Assembly (NCBI GenBank): GCA_033283335.1
Contig: JAWMQP010000003.1
Span: forward strand, 62,001-126,000
Direction: 5' to 3'
Source of the DNA: Pseudomaricurvus sp033283335
GTDB taxonomy: Bacteria > Pseudomonadota > Gammaproteobacteria > Pseudomonadales > Cellvibrionaceae
DNA: 64,000 nt
Part shown: positions 35,871 through 44,777 of the stretch, piece by piece
Layout: the number at the start of each line of letters is the position of its first letter
Position numbering within the stretch: position 1 is the first letter of the stretch
Position numbers and translations under genes: made by a program
Notes under the pieces: model-generated
Databases searched by the model: none
Told to the model about the DNA's origin: nothing
What the model saw: the letters and a program-made list of their open reading frames with translations, nothing else

Positions 35871-36896
35871 ATGAAAAGGACATCTAGGCGAACACTCGTG
35901 GCAATCCTGATGTTGATGCTGCCGCTGTGCCTGTTGCTGTCTTTGGTGGTGGGGCCTGAGTTGATTCTGCCTTTCTCAACGACGGATTCGCCACAAGCGG
36001 TTTCCAACCGTGTCATCATTGAACAAATCCGCCTGCCACGGGCGCTGATGGCTGCCATCATTGGCGCCACCCTGGCAGTGGCAGGTGTGATGATGCAGGG
36101 TTTGTTTCGCAACCCATTGGCGGATCCTTCGCTGATTGGCGTAACCAGCGGTGCTTCCGCTGGGGCCAGCTTTGTGATTGTGGTGGGTGCCGGTCTGTTC
36201 GGTGCTCATGAACTGTTGGGCGTGTCTTTTGTTGCGCTGGGTGCTTTTGTCGGCGCGGCACTGTCGACCTGGTTGGTGTATCGGTTGGCCGCCACCGCAA
36301 CGGGCACCTCGGTGGCGACCATGTTGCTGGCGGGCATTGCCATCAGCGCACTGGCCGGAGCGCTCAACAGCTTTTTCAGTTTTATCGCAGACAACCATAT
36401 GTTGCGACAAATCAGTCTGTGGCAGATGGGGTCTTTGAGCAGTGCGTCCTGGCAGCGAGTCATCTGGGCTGGGATTCTACTGGGAGGCTTATTGTGTTGG
36501 TTTCCCCGTTACGCCCAGGCGCTGAACGCGCTGTTGTTGGGGGAATCGGAGGCGCGTCACCTGGGCATTGATGTGGATCGAATTAAGGTGCAAATCATTG
36601 TGCTGGTGGCGCTGGTAGTGGGCATTGCCGTGTCATTGACCGGCACCATTGCCTTTGTCGGTTTGGTCACTCCGCATATGGTGCGGCTGTTGATCGGCCC
36701 GGATCACCGCGGATTGATTCCCTGTTCGGCACTGGCAGGAGCGATCCTGCTGATGTTGGCCGATGCCTGCTCCCGGTTTCTGTTAGCGCCGGGAGAACTG
36801 CCCATCGGTGTGGTTACCGCTGCTCTGGGGGCGCCATTTTTCTTATCGTTGTTGCACCGTCAGCGTGCGCAGATTGTGCATATGGGGGGCGCTTGA
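35871..36896 (+). CDS. btuC: Vitamin B12 ABC transporter permease
   Basis: 341 residues, FecCD family, about ten membrane helices. It has the family text VAGVMMQGLFRNPLADPSLIG and the coupling loop FVGLVTPHMVRLLIGPDHR. AAGGA lies eight bases before the ATG. Its stop overlaps the btuD ATG (TGATG). Within the B12 locus it most likely forms BtuCD with the next gene, although the family also carries iron chelates. Confidence 0.94.
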   Translation: MKRTSRRTLVAILMLMLPLCLLLSLVVGPELILPFSTTDSPQAVSNRVIIEQIRLPRALMAAIIGATLAVAGVMMQGLFRNPLADPSLIGVTSGASAGASFVIVVGAGLFGAHELLGVSFVALGAFVGAALSTWLVYRLAATATGTSVATMLLAGIAISALAGALNSFFSFIADNHMLRQISLWQMGSLSSASWQRVIWAGILLGGLLCWFPRYAQALNALLLGESEARHLGIDVDRIKVQIIVLVALVVGIAVSLTGTIAFVGLVTPHMVRLLIGPDHRGLIPCSALAGAILLMLADACSRFLLAPGELPIGVVTAALGAPFFLSLLHRQRAQIVHMGGA

Positions 36897-37666
36897 TGTT
36901 AACCCTCGACCACATTGATCTGCTAGCCGGCGATGTGCCAATTTTGCGCGGAGTGAATTTGCAGGTGGCGGCTGCGGAAGTGGTGGTAGTGCTGGGGCCC
37001 AATGGCGCCGGTAAATCGTCGCTGTTAAAGGTGGCCAGTGGTGAATTGCAGCCCGATGCAGGTCGAGTGATGTTCAACGGTCACTCCCTGGGCGAACTGA
37101 CACCTGCACAAAAGGCCCTGCACATGGCGGTGTTACCCCAGCAGTCTTTGCTGACCTTTCCCTATACCGTGGAAGAGGTGGTACAGCTGGGGCGTACACC
37201 TCACGACAGTGGCCGGCAACTGGATGCAGTCATTGTCGAGCAAGCACTGCGCGCTACCGACGTCCATTTTTTACATCAGCAAACCTACACCCATTTATCC
37301 GGTGGCGAAAAACAACGGGTACAACTGGCGCGGGTGCTGGCCCAGGTGTGGCAGCAGGAAGATGACTGGTCGCGGCTGGTGATTTTGGATGAGCCGACGT
37401 CCGCCCTCGATTACGCTCATCAGCAGTTGGTAGTCCATTTGTTACGCGAGCGTTCTCAACAGGGCTGTGGGGTGTTGACTGCCATGCACGATTTGAATCT
37501 GGCCGCACAGTGTGCCGACAAACTGGTGTTGATGTGCTGTGGGGAAGTGCGTGCGGTGGGCAGTCCGGATGAGGTGCTGCAGGAAGATCTTTTACAGGAG
37601 GTGTTCCAGGTACGTTTTCACCGGGTGATCCATCCGCAATCAGGCCGCCCCTGGCTGGTCAACTGA
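36896..37666 (+). CDS. btuD: Vitamin B12 ABC transporter ATPase
   Basis: 256 residues from ATG 36896 (an in-frame TTG at 36893 lies in the btuC stop). Walker A GPNGAGKS is at 34-41. The signature LSGGEKQRVQLARVL and Walker B VILDEPTSALD follow. The sequence is also close to haemin (HmuV-type) ATPases; the assignment to B12 rests on the location. It is translationally coupled to btuC. Confidence 0.93.
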   Translation: MLTLDHIDLLAGDVPILRGVNLQVAAAEVVVVLGPNGAGKSSLLKVASGELQPDAGRVMFNGHSLGELTPAQKALHMAVLPQQSLLTFPYTVEEVVQLGRTPHDSGRQLDAVIVEQALRATDVHFLHQQTYTHLSGGEKQRVQLARVLAQVWQQEDDWSRLVILDEPTSALDYAHQQLVVHLLRERSQQGCGVLTAMHDLNLAAQCADKLVLMCCGEVRAVGSPDEVLQEDLLQEVFQVRFHRVIHPQSGRPWLVN

Positions 37667-37676
37667 GGCGCACGAC

Positions 37677-38621
37677 ATGCTCTGGATCGCCTCAGTGGCT
37701 ACGGCGCTGTTGCTGGACCGCTGGTTGGGAGAGCCGCAACGCTGGCATCCCCTGATGGGCTTCGGTTACATAGCGAGTAGGCTGGCGAGGCGAGTGAACC
37801 ACGGTCGGTATCGGCGCGTGCGTGGGATGTCGGCTTGGCTGTTGTTGGTATTACCGCTGCCGCTACTGGTATGGGCGTTGAGTCGGCAAGTCGAAGAAGA
37901 AAGCGTTACTGGCTACGTCATTATGACCGGCTGCCTGTGGTTCAGTATTGGTTGGCAGAGTCTGCGCGAGCACGGCCTGTCAGTCGCTCAGGCCTATGAC
38001 GAGCAAGGCCTGTCGGCGGCTCGAAGCCAGGTGGCGCGAATGGTCAGTCGGGACGTCGATAGCATGGATGAAGCGGCGGTGGCGCGGGCCACAATCGAGT
38101 CGCTGCTGGAAAATGGCAGTGATGCGATTATTGCGCCGCTGTTCTGGTTTGTGCTGCTGGGTCCGGCGGGTGCGTTGTTGTATCGGTTGGCGAATACGTT
38201 GGATGCCATGTGGGGTTACCGCACTGATCGCTGGCAGGGCTTTGGTTGGTGCAGTGCCAGGCTGGACGATGTTTTGAATTGGCTGCCCGCGCGTATGACG
38301 GCGTTGTTGTACGCCTTGTGGGGAGATAAAGCCCAGGCCTGGCATTGCTGGCGGCAACAGGCATGTCACTGTGCCAGTCCCAATGGCGGGGTGGTGATGT
38401 GCAGTGGTGCAGGTGCTCTCGGCATTCTGCTTGGAGGCGGGGCTTTCTATCATGGCGTCTGGCAAGCGCGGACGGTCATGGGGCGAGGTGCGACCGCCAC
38501 ACTGGTTGATATCGACCGCAGTGTTCGACTGGTGGATCAAGCGGTCTACAGCGCATTTGCCTTGTTACTGTTGTATCAGGTGTTGTATCAGGTGTTGTAT
38601 CAAATGTTGTATCCATTGTAA
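37677..38621 (+). CDS. cbiB: Adenosylcobinamide-phosphate synthase
   Basis: 314 residues, membrane protein of the CbiB/CobD(Pseudomonas) family. It attaches aminopropanol (phosphate) to adenosylcobyric acid. The N-terminal LLLDRWLGEPQRWHPLMGFG and VSRDVDSMDEAAVARATIES are typical, and several membrane helices are visible. The start is 10 bases after btuD. The C-terminus LYQVLYQVLYQMLYPL comes from a four-copy 12-base tandem repeat, not a family feature. Confidence 0.93.
   Translation: MLWIASVATALLLDRWLGEPQRWHPLMGFGYIASRLARRVNHGRYRRVRGMSAWLLLVLPLPLLVWALSRQVEEESVTGYVIMTGCLWFSIGWQSLREHGLSVAQAYDEQGLSAARSQVARMVSRDVDSMDEAAVARATIESLLENGSDAIIAPLFWFVLLGPAGALLYRLANTLDAMWGYRTDRWQGFGWCSARLDDVLNWLPARMTALLYALWGDKAQAWHCWRQQACHCASPNGGVVMCSGAGALGILLGGGAFYHGVWQARTVMGRGATATLVDIDRSVRLVDQAVYSAFALLLLYQVLYQVLYQMLYPL
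38571..38618 (+). repeat. 12-base tandem repeat at the cbiB 3' end
   Basis: Four imperfect copies: TTGTATCAGGTG, TTGTATCAGGTG, TTGTATCAAATG and TTGTATCCATTG (38571-38618), immediately before the TAA. They encode LYQV, LYQV, LYQM and LYPL. Confidence 0.9.
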
Positions 38622-38637
38622 GAGGTTAGAGTCCACC

Positions 38638-39708
38638 ATGCTGAATCACGGCGGTCAACTGCAAGCCATCAAGGATCGCTATCCTGACGTTGGCGGCGAG
38701 TGGTTGGATATCTCCACGGCTATTGCCCCCTGGAGCTGGCCGGTACCTGCCATGCCTCAAGAAGTTTGGCAGCGCTTGCCGGAGTCCGCCGTCGAGCTCT
38801 GTCGCCAGGCGGCGGCTTACTATGGCTGTAACGCACATCAACTATTGGCGGTGGCCGGTTCGCAGGTGGCTATTGAGTTGCTGCCGCAGGTGCTGGCAGA
38901 GAAACCCTGCCGGGTCGCCATTCCCCGCTGGGGATACGGTGAACATGCCCACAATTGGTTGCTGTCGGGGCATCAGGTTTGCTGGTATGACGCTTTGTCT
39001 GACGTGGATCTGGGGCTGAAGCGTGGTGACCTTGACCATATCGTCGTCATCAATCCAAACAATCCAACCGGATGGGCTCTGGAGCCGGAAACTCTAAAGT
39101 GCTGGCAGCAGAGACTGCCGGACCACGGTTATTTAATCATTGACGAAGCCTTTGCTGATGGCGTTGAGGGTGTCAGCGATTTCTCCCACATGCACTCGCG
39201 CCGGATTGTGTTGCGGTCTGTCGGCAAGTTTTTTGGTATGGCGGGGTTGCGCCTCGGCTTTGTGGTGGCGGCCGAAGCGGTGCTGGAACGCTTGCGGCAG
39301 AGAATGCCGTTATGGGGTGTGTCACACCCGGCCCAATGGCTGGGCGAACGGATGTTGTCGGATCGACTCTGGCAACAGTCTCAGCGTCAACGGATACAAT
39401 CGGCGCGTACCAGGTTATTGCAACTGTTGCCCATTGAGGAGTTACAGCGGGCCGGGGTGGCGATCAACACGGGGCCTTTGTTTATCACTCTGTTTGCCGA
39501 AGGAGGGGTTTTGCCGCGGTTGCATGAAGCCCTCATAGAGTGCGGTATTGTGACTCGACTGTTTGCACCCATCGACGGCCGAAGTGGGTTACGCTTCGGC
39601 TTGGCCGACGATGCTGGGTTGGAGCGTTTAGAATTGGCACTGGCGGAGTGGTTTCAGAGTGAGTGGTTACAGAGTGAGTGGTCGACAGCGTTGGCCGGAA
39701 GCCGCTGA
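38638..39708 (+). CDS. cobD: Threonine-phosphate decarboxylase (aminotransferase fold)
   Basis: 356 residues from ATG 38638. PLP enzyme of the HisC-like fold with the CobD/CobC signature DISTAIAPWSWPVP near the N-terminus. Further features are INPNNPTGW, the DEAFADGVEG segment and the PLP Lys197 in SVGKFFGMAGLRLGF. It makes the (R)-1-amino-2-propanol phosphate used by CbiB, the preceding gene. The C-terminus carries a short tandem duplication (EWFQS, EWLQS, EWST). Confidence 0.93.
   Translation: MLNHGGQLQAIKDRYPDVGGEWLDISTAIAPWSWPVPAMPQEVWQRLPESAVELCRQAAAYYGCNAHQLLAVAGSQVAIELLPQVLAEKPCRVAIPRWGYGEHAHNWLLSGHQVCWYDALSDVDLGLKRGDLDHIVVINPNNPTGWALEPETLKCWQQRLPDHGYLIIDEAFADGVEGVSDFSHMHSRRIVLRSVGKFFGMAGLRLGFVVAAEAVLERLRQRMPLWGVSHPAQWLGERMLSDRLWQQSQRQRIQSARTRLLQLLPIEELQRAGVAINTGPLFITLFAEGGVLPRLHEALIECGIVTRLFAPIDGRSGLRFGLADDAGLERLELALAEWFQSEWLQSEWSTALAGSR
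39646..39687 (+). repeat. 15-base tandem repeat at the cobD 3' end
   Basis: GAGTGGTTTCAGAGT (39646-39660), GAGTGGTTACAGAGT (39661-39675) and the partial copy GAGTGGTCGACA (39676-39687), in frame near the stop codon. Confidence 0.88.
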
Positions 39709-39721
39709 GAAAAGGTTAGTT

Positions 39722-40624
39722 ATGCTTCGATATTTCATGGTTTCACTGTGGGTTGTGTTGACGTTTTGGCATCTGCCCACTCAGGCGGATGCGGTTGAGG
39801 TGATAGACGATATGGGCAACCGGGTGTCGCTGCCACACCCGGCCCGCCGTATTGTCGCTCTGGCGCCCCATATTGTGGAGGTGGCCTATGCCGTTGGCAG
39901 TGGTGACCGTTTGGTGGGGGCGGTCAGTTACAGCGACTTCCCCGAGGCGGCTAAAGCGCTGCCGCGTGTCGGTACCTACAAAGCTTTCAGTAGCGAAGCG
40001 ATTTTACGACTCAACCCCGACCTGGTACTGGCCTGGTATTCGGGTAATGGCCCCGAGCGAGTGGCGGCGGTGCAGGCGCTGGGCATACCGGTGTACTTTT
40101 CCGAACCTCGCAAACTCGACGATATCGGCAGCTCGCTGGAAAAAATCGGTGTGCTGTCCGGTTCGGCGGAGGCAAAAGTAATCCGCCAACAATTTGATCA
40201 GGAATTACAGCGTTTGCGTCAAACCTATCAGCATCGACAGCCGGTGAGTGTGTTTTATCAAGTGTGGAATCAACCGCTGCAAACCCTGAATGGCGATCAT
40301 CTGGTGAGTGATATCGTGCGCTTGTGCGGTGGCCGCAATATCTTTGCCGAGGCCCAGTCTCTGGCACCTAAAGTGAGTGTGGAGGCGGTTTTGCGTCTCA
40401 ACCCGCAGGTGATTGTGGCCAGTGGTATGGGCGAAGCCCGGCCGGAATGGTTGGACGACTGGTTGCGCTGGCCCAGCCTGCGGGCGGTACAACAGAAACA
40501 GCTGAAGTTTATTCCGCCGGACATTATCCAGCGCAATACCCCCCGCATTTTACAAGGGGCGAAAACCCTGTGTGAGCAATTGCAGGACGCCCGGGAAGTT
40601 TATTTTCATGCCGCCTCTTGCTGA
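39722..40624 (+). CDS. btuF: Periplasmic cobalamin-binding protein BtuF
   Basis: 300 residues from ATG 39722, 13 bases past the cobD stop. The frame is open upstream inside cobD, but this start gives a proper signal peptide (about 1-24, ending LPTQADA). Class III solute-binding fold (PF01497) with PARRIVALAPHIVEVAYAVG and LNPDLVLAWYSGNG. It captures B12 for BtuCD. Its position within the cluster supports B12 rather than a siderophore. Confidence 0.93.
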   Translation: MLRYFMVSLWVVLTFWHLPTQADAVEVIDDMGNRVSLPHPARRIVALAPHIVEVAYAVGSGDRLVGAVSYSDFPEAAKALPRVGTYKAFSSEAILRLNPDLVLAWYSGNGPERVAAVQALGIPVYFSEPRKLDDIGSSLEKIGVLSGSAEAKVIRQQFDQELQRLRQTYQHRQPVSVFYQVWNQPLQTLNGDHLVSDIVRLCGGRNIFAEAQSLAPKVSVEAVLRLNPQVIVASGMGEARPEWLDDWLRWPSLRAVQQKQLKFIPPDIIQRNTPRILQGAKTLCEQLQDAREVYFHAASC

Positions 40625-40648
40625 GCCGTCGATGTTCGAGTCCTCCTA

Positions 40649-41338
40649 ATGTCTGAGTCCTATAGTTTCAACGAAAATGAAAAAGCAGGCGTTTACCGCG
40701 CCATTGCCGAGCGTCGGGACATGCGCCACTTTCGCGGTGACCCGATTGACGAAGCTTTGTTGCAACGTTTGCTGGCGGTCGCGCACCAGGCTCCCAGTGT
40801 CGGCTTTATGCAGCCCTGGCGGATTATCCGCATTCGCAGTGACGAGTCACGCACAGCCTTGCATAACTTGGTGGAAGAGGAGCGGCAGCGCACGGCCAAG
40901 GCGCTTAAGTCGCGTTCCGATGATTTTATGCAGTTGAAAGTGCAGGGCATACTCGACTGTGGTGAAGTGTGGGTTGTGAGCCTGATGGAACAGCGTGAGC
41001 GCCATATCTTTGGTCGACGTACGCTGCCGCAGATGGACATCGCCTCCGCCGCTTGTGCCATTCAGAACGTTTGGCTGGCGGCTCGTGCTGAAGGCATCGG
41101 TGTGGGCTGGGTGTCCATTTTTGATCCCCAACAGCTGCGTGATCTGTTGGGGATCCCGGCGGATGCCGAACCGATTGCCATCTTGTGTCTGGGACAGGTG
41201 GATGCTTTTTACGATGAGCCGATGCTGGCCCAGGAGGGCTGGGCGCAACGGGGCAACTTGCACGATTATGTGATGTCCGAGCGTTGGCAGACAGACCTGG
41301 CTGAACGCGCCCAACAACAGTGGGAAGAACGCTCATGA
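40649..41338 (+). CDS. bluB: 5,6-Dimethylbenzimidazole synthase BluB
   Basis: 229 residues, flavin-destructase subgroup of nitroreductases. It turns reduced FMN and oxygen into the lower ligand of B12. The conserved ERRDMRHFRGDPID, HQAPSVGFMQPWRI and EGIGVGWVSIFDP are BluB-specific. Its stop overlaps the cobQ start by four bases (ATGA). The cell can therefore make its own lower ligand aerobically. Confidence 0.95.
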   Translation: MSESYSFNENEKAGVYRAIAERRDMRHFRGDPIDEALLQRLLAVAHQAPSVGFMQPWRIIRIRSDESRTALHNLVEEERQRTAKALKSRSDDFMQLKVQGILDCGEVWVVSLMEQRERHIFGRRTLPQMDIASAACAIQNVWLAARAEGIGVGWVSIFDPQQLRDLLGIPADAEPIAILCLGQVDAFYDEPMLAQEGWAQRGNLHDYVMSERWQTDLAERAQQQWEERS

Positions 41339-42828
41339 GCCACCTGTGTAACACCCTGATGGTGCAGGGCACCACTTCAGACGCCGGCAAAAGCACCCTG
41401 GTCACGGCCCTGTGTCGAATTTTCGCCGAACGGGGCTTGTCAGTGGTACCGTTCAAACCTCAAAACATGGCGCTCAACAGTGCCGTTACTGAAGATGGGG
41501 GTGAGATTGGCCGGGCGCAAGCGGTGCAGGCATTTGCCGCCGGTTTACCGCCGCACACGGATATGAATCCGGTGTTGTTAAAGCCCAACAGCGATACCGG
41601 CGCGCAGGTGATTATCCACGGCAAAGCGCTCACCAACATGGAGGCGGCGGCCTATCACGATTACAAAACCGTGGCGATGCAGGCGGTGCTGGATTCTCAT
41701 CGACGTTTGACGGATCAGTATCAATACGTGTTTGTCGAAGGTGCCGGCAGTCCGGCAGAGATCAATCTGCGCAACGGTGATATTGCCAACATGGGGTTTG
41801 CCGAAGCGGTGGATTGCCCGGTGATCCTGATTGCCGATATCGACAAGGGCGGCGTCTTTGCGCATTTGGTGGGTACCCTGGCGCTGCTGTCAGAATCGGA
41901 ACAGCAGCGGGTGGTGGGGTTTGTGATCAACCGTTTCCGCGGTGATATCGGTTTGTTGCAAGCGGGCCTGGACTGGTTGGAAGAAAAAACCGGCAAGCCG
42001 GTGTTGGCGGTGTTGCCTTACTTGCACGGATTTCACCTGGAAGCGGAGGACGCGCTTACAGCCAATACTCAGGCAGAGCAAGGTCAGCAACAGGTTCTGA
42101 AAGTGGTGGTGCCTGCGTTACCGCGCATCAGCAATCACACAGACTTCGATGCGTTGCGTCTGCACCCGCAGGTGGAATTTCATTTTGTACTGCCCGACCA
42201 GCCCATACCGGCGGCGGATTTGATTATCCTGCCGGGCAGCAAAAGTGTTATTGCCGATCTTAAGTTTCTGCGCCAACAGGGGTGGCCAGACGCCATTGCC
42301 AAACACCTGCGTTACGGAGGCAAGCTATTGGGCATCTGCGGTGGTTACCAGATGTTGGGTGAGGCTATCGATGATCCCGATGGCATTGAGGGTGCACCCG
42401 AGAGCCAGGCAGGACTCGGTTTACTGAGTCTGCAAACCCGCTTGTACCCGGGCAAGCAACTCGTCAATCGTGTTGGGGTTCTGGCTGATTCTGGCGCATC
42501 GGTCAGCGGTTATGAAATCCACGTCGGACGCACCGAGGGCGGCGAACTCACTCGGCCCGCGCTTTTCCTGCAGAATGCTGATGGCAGTGAACAGGCGGAC
42601 GGTGCCTGCAGTGAGGACGGACAGATCATGGGTACCTACTTACATGGTTTGTTTGATCAGCAATCTGCCTTGCAAGCGCTATTGCAATGGGCTGGCCTGA
42701 AGGCCGCCGTCGATTTTGATTATGAAGCTTTGCGCGAACGTGAAGTGCAGCGTCTCAGTGACTCGGTGGCGAAGGCGATCAATCAATCGGCCTGGAATCG
42801 AGTGCTGCCGAATTTTCCCTGGCCTTGA
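41335..42828 (+). CDS. cobQ: Cobyric acid synthase
   Basis: 497 residues from ATG 41335. N-terminal dethiobiotin-synthetase-like domain (MVQGTTSDAGKSTLVTAL) and a C-terminal class I glutamine amidotransferase domain with Cys335 in GICGGYQMLG and YLHGLFD near the end. It amidates four side chains of the corrin ring. It is coupled to bluB. Confidence 0.97.
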   Translation: MSHLCNTLMVQGTTSDAGKSTLVTALCRIFAERGLSVVPFKPQNMALNSAVTEDGGEIGRAQAVQAFAAGLPPHTDMNPVLLKPNSDTGAQVIIHGKALTNMEAAAYHDYKTVAMQAVLDSHRRLTDQYQYVFVEGAGSPAEINLRNGDIANMGFAEAVDCPVILIADIDKGGVFAHLVGTLALLSESEQQRVVGFVINRFRGDIGLLQAGLDWLEEKTGKPVLAVLPYLHGFHLEAEDALTANTQAEQGQQQVLKVVVPALPRISNHTDFDALRLHPQVEFHFVLPDQPIPAADLIILPGSKSVIADLKFLRQQGWPDAIAKHLRYGGKLLGICGGYQMLGEAIDDPDGIEGAPESQAGLGLLSLQTRLYPGKQLVNRVGVLADSGASVSGYEIHVGRTEGGELTRPALFLQNADGSEQADGACSEDGQIMGTYLHGLFDQQSALQALLQWAGLKAAVDFDYEALREREVQRLSDSVAKAINQSAWNRVLPNFPWP

Positions 42829-42867
42829 TTGATCAGAAGTGCTTGTTCTTTAAGCTCTCCTGGCCCT

Positions 42868-42873
42868 TATAAT
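42868..42873 (+). promoter_or_regulatory. -10 box (TATAAT) before the MoCF-domain gene
   Basis: Perfect TATAAT at 42868-42873, 32 bases before the start. Weak -35 candidates (TTCTTT at 42846-42851, 16-base spacing; or TTGTTC at 42843-42848) precede it. It suggests the gene has its own promoter apart from the riboswitch operon. Confidence 0.55.
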
Positions 42874-42904
42874 GATCTCTGGGAATACTGACTGAGGACT
42901 AGTG

Positions 42905-43657
42905 ATGCAACAAATTGGACTGGTTATTGTCGGCGATGAAATTCTGTCTGGCCGACGTCAGGATCGTCACCTGTCGCAAGTGGTGTCGATGCTCACCGAG
43001 CGCGGACTGTGCCTGAGTTGGGCCCGGATTCTCGGTGACGACCTGGATGAGCTGATCGATTGCTATCGGCAGAGTTTTGCCAAGGGGCACATCGTTTTCA
43101 GTACCGGAGGTATTGGCGCTACCCCGGATGATTTGACGCGTCTGGCTGTGGCCAGGGCGCTGGACTCAGTCACCGAGCGCCACCCAGAAGGTGTGGCGTT
43201 ACTGGAACGATTTGCCCGTGAAACGGGTCGCGAGCTGACCGACACCCGCTATCGATTGGTGGAGTTTCCGCGTGGTTCCAGCATTATCCCCAATCCGGTT
43301 AACGGCATTCCGGGCTTCAGTATTCAGGACCATCATTTTGTGCCAGGTTTTCCACAAATGGCCTGGCCGATGCTGGCGTGGGTTCTGGATAACCACTACC
43401 CGGATTTGTCCAATCACAACTACCGTGAATATTCACTGATGCTCAAGGGGGCCAATGAAAGTGCGATCATTCCGTTGATGGAACAGTTGTTGGCCGACTA
43501 TCCGGACTGCAAGGTCTTCAGTTTGCCGATTATGGATGAAGAGCCGCGCATTGAACTGGGCGTGAAGGGTCCACAGCTTAACGCCAAGCTGGCATTTGCC
43601 GACTTGAAAGCTGGTCTCAATAAATTATCGATTGCTTGGGATCAATCCAGCGACTAG
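42905..43657 (+). CDS. Stand-alone MoCF/CinA N-terminal domain protein
   Basis: 251 residues from ATG 42905 (a GTG at 42902 precedes it). MoCF-biosynthesis fold as in the N-terminal half of CinA: GLVIVGDEILSGRRQDRH and FSTGGIGATPDDLTR. The C-terminal nicotinamide-nucleotide amidase domain of full CinA is missing. Such short proteins are widespread and often called molybdopterin-binding, but their function is not proven. It is not obviously part of B12 metabolism. Confidence 0.9.
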   Translation: MQQIGLVIVGDEILSGRRQDRHLSQVVSMLTERGLCLSWARILGDDLDELIDCYRQSFAKGHIVFSTGGIGATPDDLTRLAVARALDSVTERHPEGVALLERFARETGRELTDTRYRLVEFPRGSSIIPNPVNGIPGFSIQDHHFVPGFPQMAWPMLAWVLDNHYPDLSNHNYREYSLMLKGANESAIIPLMEQLLADYPDCKVFSLPIMDEEPRIELGVKGPQLNAKLAFADLKAGLNKLSIAWDQSSD

Positions 43658-44174
43658 TGAGCTTGCCCTTATGATTCTAAATCGGTTAAAGGCGTTAACA
43701 GCGTCTACTTAATTAAACACACCTTCTCCTCGTCGCTGACGCAGTGTCTGTTGCCAATCCTGCTTGGGGAAAAATTGGTCAGACCTTACGCCTCTTTGAT
43801 TTAATCTTTCTGCTCTCCAATTTTAGACGTTCGTCTAAAAAATCAGGCTTTTTATCACGTTTTTTCGTAACGGATTTGTAAAAGTAATCAATGTAATTGG
43901 TACGTAAGTACAGCTTAAGTTGTTTTCTGATCGCCAGAAAAATGTCAGGTTATCGTCGAAGTCTTGAAAACAGATTTTTTCACTCCCCAGTTGTCATTAT
44001 TTGTTTGATAGGTCGTATCTATGGCTAAAGTGCTTTGGTTTTTGGGCGATAAATAAACTGCATTTCTATTCGCTTCGGTGGAAGACGATAAAGCCAGGGC
44101 AGGTTATTGGATGGGGATTGATCCAAATTGAGGATCGCCTCGTAGTTGTCTATCTTGGTTTTTTGGAATTCACC
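43658..44174. other. A/T-rich intergenic region before the SCO1-like gene
   Basis: 517 bases. An open frame from 44001 leads into the SCO1-like gene but its first 58 codons look non-coding. The region is richer in A/T than its surroundings and holds a perfect palindrome at 43821-43840. I see no other gene. Confidence 0.5.
43821..43840. promoter_or_regulatory. Operator-like palindrome upstream of the SCO1/MCP pair
   Basis: TTTTAGACGTTCGTCTAAAA: 9-base perfect arms around TT. The form resembles operators of TetR-family repressors. No regulator gene is adjacent. It lies about 335 bases before the SCO1-like start. Confidence 0.55.
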
Positions 44175-44765
44175 ATGCAGAAAAAAACGATTGTCACGGC
44201 AGTCTGCCTGTTGTTATCGGTAGCGGCTTTGCCGCTAATACTTTGGTTGTCGAACAGTGTGCATGAGAGATATGGCACGGGTGGTTTGCGACAGCTAACC
44301 GCATTTGAATGGCATTCTATCGATGGTGATTTGGTGTCTTTAACAGACCTTGAGCAGCCATTGACGTTACTTTTTATGGGCTACCTGTCCTGTGAGGACG
44401 TGTGTCCAACCACTTTGGGGCGGGTGTTTTCCACTGCCGGTGATGAAGAATTTTTTTCGTGGACCAACTTTCTTTTTATCACCGTTGACCCTTCACGGGA
44501 TGGTCTGGAAACAAGGCGTTCGATCATTGACAGTGCGGGTCCACAAGTCTATTCCGGTGAAATGAGTCGCGATGACTTGCGCCGCTTGCGTCAAGAGTTG
44601 ATGGACCCACAGGCGGGTTCGCTACAACCAGCATCACACAGTGGCAATTTGTATTTGTTGAACGATCACTACCAGTTGTTAAGGGTTTATCCCTTTCAAG
44701 CATTTGATGCTGATGCACTGAGGCAGGATCTGCAGCGTGCATTCAGAGCAAAATCGACATTTTAA
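44175..44765 (+). CDS. SCO1/SenC-family thioredoxin-fold protein
   Basis: 196 residues from ATG 44175. One N-terminal membrane anchor (about 5-25), then a periplasmic SCO domain. The copper-binding CxxxC is Cys73/Cys77 in LSCEDVCP, and a His (155, in ASHSGNLY) matches the third ligand. SCO proteins deliver copper to cytochrome oxidase CuA or act as redox sensors. No oxidase genes are near; the next gene, 12 bases on, is a chemotaxis transducer. Function in signalling is therefore inferred from context. Confidence 0.88.
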   Translation: MQKKTIVTAVCLLLSVAALPLILWLSNSVHERYGTGGLRQLTAFEWHSIDGDLVSLTDLEQPLTLLFMGYLSCEDVCPTTLGRVFSTAGDEEFFSWTNFLFITVDPSRDGLETRRSIIDSAGPQVYSGEMSRDDLRRLRQELMDPQAGSLQPASHSGNLYLLNDHYQLLRVYPFQAFDADALRQDLQRAFRAKSTF

Positions 44766-44777
44766 ATTGAGGTTACC

